In this document: one piece after another, positions 5,908-9,273 of the stretch | How the letters are laid out: every line of letters starts with the position of its first letter | Position numbering within the stretch: the stretch's first letter is position 1 | NCBI GenBank assembly: GCA_002297665.1 | Contig: DBMS01000205.1 | Coordinates: 16,371 to 25,643 of the forward strand | From: Holophagaceae bacterium UBA692 | Lineage (GTDB): Bacteria > Acidobacteriota > Holophagae > Holophagales > Holophagaceae | Reading direction: 5' to 3' | Length of the DNA: 9,273 bases | Translations under genes and position numbers: made by a program | The notes under the pieces: generated by a model | The model's database searches: none | What the model was told of the DNA's origin: nothing | The model's input: only the letters and a program-made list of their open reading frames with translations

Positions 5908-6969
5908 ATGAGAAGCATCCTCCGAACCGTCCTGATCTCCTGTTGCGCCGCCCTCGCCGGGAGGGCGGGGACGGACGGGGCGGCCTACCTCAAGATCGGC
6001 GACCCCGCCCCCGCCATCGCCTCGGCCACCTGGATCAAGGGCACGCCGGTCAAGGCCTTCGAGAAGGGCAAGCTCTACGCGGTGGAGTTCTGGGCCACCT
6101 GGTGCGCCCCCTGCAAGGAGAACATCCCCCACCTCACGGAGCTGGCCCGCGCCTACAAGGGCAAGGTCACCGTGATCGGCATGGACATCTGGGAGGCCCA
6201 GAAGGCGGGCAGCGGCGACACCCTGCCCAAGGTCAAGGCCTTCGTGAAGGCCCAGGGGCCGAAGATGGGCTACCGGGTCGCCGCGGACGGCAGCGACGGC
6301 CGCATCGCCGACGCCTGGATGAAGGCCGCCGGCGAGGGCGGGATCCCCTGCGCGTTCCTGGTGGACCGGGAGGGCCGCGTGGCCTGGATCGGCCATCCCT
6401 CGGAACTGGAGGCGACCCTCAAGGAGGTGCTGGCGGGCACCTACGACGTCGCCGGGGCCCGGACCCGGCGCGAGACGGAGCTGGAGATCACCCGCCCCAT
6501 CGGGGTGGCCATGGCCGCCCGCAAGTACGCCGAGGCCGCCAAGGCCATCGAGGCGGCCGTGGAAAAGCGCCCCAAGCTCAAGTATTCGCTGGCCTACCAG
6601 CACCTCGTGGCCCTCTACCACGCCGACCTGGAGCGGGGCATCCAGGTGTCCAAGGCCATCCTGGAGGAGTCCAACCACGAGCAGGGCGCCTACCACATGA
6701 TGCAGGCCATCTTCGCGGTGGAGACGGACCTGTCGCCCGAGGCGTACGCCTTCGGCAAGAGCCTGGCCAAGGACCTGGAGGCCCGTGGCCTGGGGAACTT
6801 CATGTTCACCGCCATGAAGGCCGAGCTCTACGCCAACAGCGGCGATCGCAAGGAGGCCCTCCGGTTCGCGGAGGAAGCCGTGGCCGCGGCCGAGAAGGAT
6901 CCCCACGCCACGCCCGCCAACCTCGCCCTGATCCGCAAGAACCTCGCCAAGCACCGGGAAGGCCGGTAG
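5908..6969 (+). CDS. Secreted TlpA-like thioredoxin-fold protein with helical C-terminal half
   Basis: A 353-residue exported protein. The N-terminus MRSILRTVLISCCAALAG is signal-peptide-like. LISC resembles a lipobox, but its hydrophobic stretch is short, so lipoprotein status is uncertain. A thioredoxin fold follows (about residues 28-180): the active site WATWCAPCKENIP has C66 and C69, then VTVIGMDIWE, and the cis-proline segment is GGIPCAFLVDREG with P147. C148, next to the cis-proline, is an extra cysteine where most TlpA/ResA proteins have Thr. The remaining part to 353 is alpha-helical and resembles degenerate TPR-type repeats (AARKYAEAAKAIEAAVEK, then GDRKEALRFAEEAVAAAEK), suggesting protein binding. 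Family members reduce or rearrange disulfides in the cell envelope. It is the first gene of an operon with two M16 proteins, so it may assist folding of, or reduce substrates for, those peptidases; this role is inferred. Confidence 0.9.
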   Translation: MRSILRTVLISCCAALAGRAGTDGAAYLKIGDPAPAIASATWIKGTPVKAFEKGKLYAVEFWATWCAPCKENIPHLTELARAYKGKVTVIGMDIWEAQKAGSGDTLPKVKAFVKAQGPKMGYRVAADGSDGRIADAWMKAAGEGGIPCAFLVDREGRVAWIGHPSELEATLKEVLAGTYDVAGARTRRETELEITRPIGVAMAARKYAEAAKAIEAAVEKRPKLKYSLAYQHLVALYHADLERGIQVSKAILEESNHEQGAYHMMQAIFAVETDLSPEAYAFGKSLAKDLEARGLGNFMFTAMKAELYANSGDRKEALRFAEEAVAAAEKDPHATPANLALIRKNLAKHREGR

Positions 6970-6970
6970 C

Positions 6971-8497
6971 ATGCGGCGCGCCCTCGCCGCCGTCCTCCTC
7001 GCCGCGCCCCTGGCGGCCCAGACCGTGCCCCTGGTGGAGCGGACCCTGCCCAACGGGCTGAGGGTGCTGCTGGTGGAACGCCACAACGCCCCCAGCATCG
7101 CCTGCGGGTGGGTGGCGCGGGTGGGCAGCGCCAACGAGACCGCCGGGGCCACCGGCATGGCCCACCTCTTCGAGCACATGATGTTCAAGGGCACCGACAC
7201 CATCGGGACCCGGGACGCCGCGCGGGACCGGGAGCTCAACGCCGCCCAGGACCGGCTCCGGGCCGGCATCCGCGAGGAGCTGGCCCTCCTCCGGGAGCGC
7301 CAGCGCCGGGGCGAGCCCGGCGGCCTCCAGGACCCCCAGGCCCGGAGCCCCCGGCACCAGGAGCTCCTGGACGCGTTCAACCGCCTCGTGGCCGAACAGC
7401 GCACCCTGGTGGTCAAGGACGAGCTGCCCAAGATCTACGACGAGATGGGGGCCACGGACCTGAACGCCAACACCACCCCCGACCGCACCTTCTACCACGT
7501 CACCGTGCCCGCCAACAAGCTCGAGCTGTGGGCCTGGCTGGAGTCGGACCGCCTGAAGAACGCCGTGTTCAGGGAGTTCTACAGCGAGCGGGACGTGGTC
7601 CTGGAGGAGCGGCGCCAGCGCACCGACGCCACGCCCACCGGCCGGATCCAGGAGGCCTTCGCGGCCCTTTCCTGGGAAGCGCTTCCCTACCGGTGGCCGG
7701 TCATCGGCTGGCCCAGCGACGTCACGCAGATCACGCGCGAGCAGGCCGACCGGTTCTACGCCACCTACTACGCCCCCAACAACCTCTCGCTGATCCTCGT
7801 GGGGGACTTCCGCACCGATGACGCCTTCGCCCTGGTGGAGCGGTACTTCGGGCGCCTGGTCCCCAACCCCGCGGGGGTGCCCCCGGTCCTCACCACCGAG
7901 CCCCCCCAGGTCGCCGAGCAGCGCATGGCGGCCTTCGCCGACGCCAGCCCCATGCTGCGGGTGAACTACAAGACCGTTCCCGGGGTGCACCGGGACGCCC
8001 CGGCCCTGCAGGTGCTCGCGGGCATCCTCAACGGCGCGTCCGGGCGCCTGCACCGCGCCCTCGTCCAGGGGGAGAAGACCGCCCTATCGGTGCGCAGCGG
8101 CGCCTTCGGCATGCGCTACGGGGGGTCGTTCACCCTCATGGCCGAGCCGGTTCCGGGCCGCGGCCCCGCCGACCTGGAACCGGCCCTGTACCGGGAGCTG
8201 GAGAAGATCGGCGCCGGCGGCGTCACCCCAGGGGAGCTGGCGCGCGTGAAGAACCAGGCCCAGGTCGGCCTGTTCCGCATGCTGGAGAACAACGCGGGCC
8301 TGCGCTACGCCCTGGCCGAGGCCGAGGGCATGGGCACCGCGCGGGACCTCCTGGAAGCGCCCCGGCGCCTGGAGGAGGTCACGGCGGAAGACGTGGCCCG
8401 GGTGGCCCGGACCTACCTCAAGCCCGAAAACCGCACCGTCCTCCTGGTGAGCCGCAGGCCGGCCCGGGTGAACCCCCCGACCCCGGAGGTCAAATGA
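6971..8497 (+). CDS. Secreted M16 (insulinase/pitrilysin) family zinc metallopeptidase, intact active site
   Basis: A 508-residue M16 peptidase with a clear signal peptide (MRRALAAVLLAAPLAAQ, cleavage likely after LAA). The inverted zinc motif HxxEH is present as HLFEH (H65, E68 catalytic, H69), followed by MMFKGT. The distal zinc ligand is the Glu in ERDVVLEERR, most likely E213. The M16 hallmark LNANTTPDRTFYHVTVP lies between them from residue 164. About 143 residues separate H69 from E213, well above the roughly 76 of pitrilysin; the extra part is a charged helical segment at about residues 80-155. The second, non-catalytic M16 lobe occupies roughly 245-500. It starts one base after the previous stop with GGGAAGG as ribosome site, and overlaps the next gene by four bases, so coupled translation and a heteromeric enzyme with that protein are likely. 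It acts in the periplasm or envelope; the substrate is unknown. Confidence 0.94.
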   Translation: MRRALAAVLLAAPLAAQTVPLVERTLPNGLRVLLVERHNAPSIACGWVARVGSANETAGATGMAHLFEHMMFKGTDTIGTRDAARDRELNAAQDRLRAGIREELALLRERQRRGEPGGLQDPQARSPRHQELLDAFNRLVAEQRTLVVKDELPKIYDEMGATDLNANTTPDRTFYHVTVPANKLELWAWLESDRLKNAVFREFYSERDVVLEERRQRTDATPTGRIQEAFAALSWEALPYRWPVIGWPSDVTQITREQADRFYATYYAPNNLSLILVGDFRTDDAFALVERYFGRLVPNPAGVPPVLTTEPPQVAEQRMAAFADASPMLRVNYKTVPGVHRDAPALQVLAGILNGASGRLHRALVQGEKTALSVRSGAFGMRYGGSFTLMAEPVPGRGPADLEPALYRELEKIGAGGVTPGELARVKNQAQVGLFRMLENNAGLRYALAEAEGMGTARDLLEAPRRLEEVTAEDVARVARTYLKPENRTVLLVSRRPARVNPPTPEVK

Positions 8498-9273
8498 GGA
8501 TCCATCCCTTCGGCCTCCTGCCGGTCCTGGCGGCCTCGGTCCTGGCCGCCCAGGCCATCCCGGCCCGTCCCGAGCGGCTCACCTTCCCTCCCCTCGCCTT
8601 CACCATGCCCCGGGTCCGCGACCACGAGGCCCGGCTCGCCAACGGGGTGGCGGTCTACCTCCGTCCGGAGCCGGAAGGCGTTCCCCTCGTGCGCATCGCG
8701 GTGCACTTCAAGGGCGGCGCATACCTGGAGCCCAAGGGCAAGGAAGGGCTGGCCTCGCTTTTCGGGAAGGTGCTGCGCAGCGGGGGCACCCTGGGAAGGT
8801 CCGCCCAGGACCTGGACCAGCGCCTGGACGACCTGGGCGCCACCCTCTGGAGCCACTGCGGGTCCACCTCGGGCGAAGTGGCCCTGGAGGTGCTGGAGAA
8901 GGACCTGCCCGAAGGCCTGGCCCTGTTCATGGACGTGCTCCTGCGCCCCGCCTTCGCCCAGGACCGGCTCGACCTGGCCCTCCAGGGCGCCCGCCGCGGC
9001 CTCGAAGGCCGCAACGACGACGCCGACGCCATCAGCGCCCTGGAAGCCGCCTTCCTGCTCAACGGCGAAGGGCATTTCACCACGGCCCTGCCCACCCGGG
9101 CCAGCCTGGACGCCATCACCCGGGCGGACCTGGAGGCCTTCCACGCCCGGCTCCTGCACCCTTCCAACCTCGCGGTGACCCTCACGGGGCGGTTCCAGCG
9201 CGCGCCCATGCTCGCGCTCCTGGAACGCACCCTCGGGGCCCTGCGGCCCGGGCCCCGGGCCCTGCCGAGCCCG
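8494..9273 (+). CDS. M16-family protein with degenerate zinc site (3' end cut by window)
   Basis: An open frame of 260 codons runs to the window edge. The start ATG overlaps the preceding TGA stop as ATGA, indicating translational coupling. A signal peptide (FGLLPVLAASVLAAQ) is followed by an M16 N-terminal lobe: LANGVAVYLRPEP, then VRIAVHFKGGAYLEPKGKEG, and later HPSNLAVTLTGRF. Where active members have HxxEH, this protein reads SLFGK (residues 88-92 of LASLFGKVLRSGGT), so both zinc histidines and the catalytic glutamate are lost. It is therefore expected to be a non-catalytic partner of the upstream peptidase, as in mitochondrial processing peptidase and in bacterial two-subunit M16 enzymes, where an inactive chain helps bind substrate. 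The C-terminal lobe lies beyond the window, so its substrate-binding residues cannot be checked. Nothing suggests a pseudogene; the frame is clean. Confidence 0.9.
   Translation, partial: MRIHPFGLLPVLAASVLAAQAIPARPERLTFPPLAFTMPRVRDHEARLANGVAVYLRPEPEGVPLVRIAVHFKGGAYLEPKGKEGLASLFGKVLRSGGTLGRSAQDLDQRLDDLGATLWSHCGSTSGEVALEVLEKDLPEGLALFMDVLLRPAFAQDRLDLALQGARRGLEGRNDDADAISALEAAFLLNGEGHFTTALPTRASLDAITRADLEAFHARLLHPSNLAVTLTGRFQRAPMLALLERTLGALRPGPRALPSP

Noticed and set aside
1300..7431. A 2043-codon open frame on the minus strand spanning the receptor, kinase, TlpA-like and part of the M16 gene
   Set aside because: It lies antisense to four well-recognised genes, and its product is a low-complexity Gly/Val/His/Leu-rich string with no domain. 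Such frames arise when GC-rich codons ending in C/G leave few stop codons on the opposite strand.
6806..8053. Minus-strand 415-codon frame opposite the M16 peptidase
   Set aside because: Antisense to a clear M16 gene with intact motifs; same compositional artefact, with no recognisable domain.
8413..9159. Minus-strand 248-codon frame at the end of the window
   Set aside because: It overlaps the second M16 protein, which has family motifs, a signal peptide and an ATGA junction; the antisense product has none.
8494..9273. Second M16 protein as a decayed pseudogene
   Set aside because: The frame is uninterrupted and keeps the signal peptide and M16 fold motifs. Loss of HxxEH is known for functional non-catalytic partners in this family.

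Overview
The window is very GC-rich, with strongly C/G-ending codons, and carries almost only genes of an envelope-oriented Gram-negative bacterium: an Oar-like TonB-dependent receptor with an N-terminal carboxypeptidase-regulatory-like domain, two sensor kinases, a secreted thioredoxin-fold protein and a tandem pair of secreted M16 peptidase-family proteins. This gene style and base composition suggest Acidobacteriota, perhaps the Holophaga/Geothrix group. That placement is an inference from gene content; Myxococcota would be the main alternative.

Layout. Positions 1-266 (+) are the 3' end of a histidine kinase whose start lies outside the window. It converges on an OmpR/PhoB-type response regulator (271-990, -), and both stop codons lie inside one 12-bp palindrome. 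A 252-bp divergent intergenic region (991-1242) with several inverted repeats separates the regulator from the outer-membrane receptor (1243-4167, +). A membrane histidine kinase (4189-5745, +) follows the receptor after 21 bp and probably shares its transcript. After a 162-bp gap come three tightly packed + strand genes: a TlpA-like thioredoxin-fold protein with a helical C-terminal half (5908-6969), an M16 metallopeptidase with an intact zinc site (6971-8497, 1-nt gap), and a second M16 protein with a degenerate zinc site (8494 to the window edge, 4-nt ATGA overlap).

How they may work together. The divergent regulator and the receptor-linked kinase look like a split two-component pair flanking the receptor. 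The two + strand transcription units have similar upstream regions: a GGGNCACNTTAAAA block with ACTGG at the same distance downstream, about 110 bp before each start codon, and a near-identical ribosome-binding segment. This hints at co-regulation. Taken together, the region could encode a module in which a TonB-dependent receptor imports (or handles) a polypeptide ligand and a periplasmic M16 heterodimer, helped by a thioredoxin-fold protein, processes it. This resembles in logic, but not in receptor type, the FusA/FusC ferredoxin system. The link is a hypothesis; the ligand is not visible in the sequence. No RNA genes, CRISPR arrays, insertion sequences or phage genes were seen, and no gene-free stretch exceeds 300 bp.
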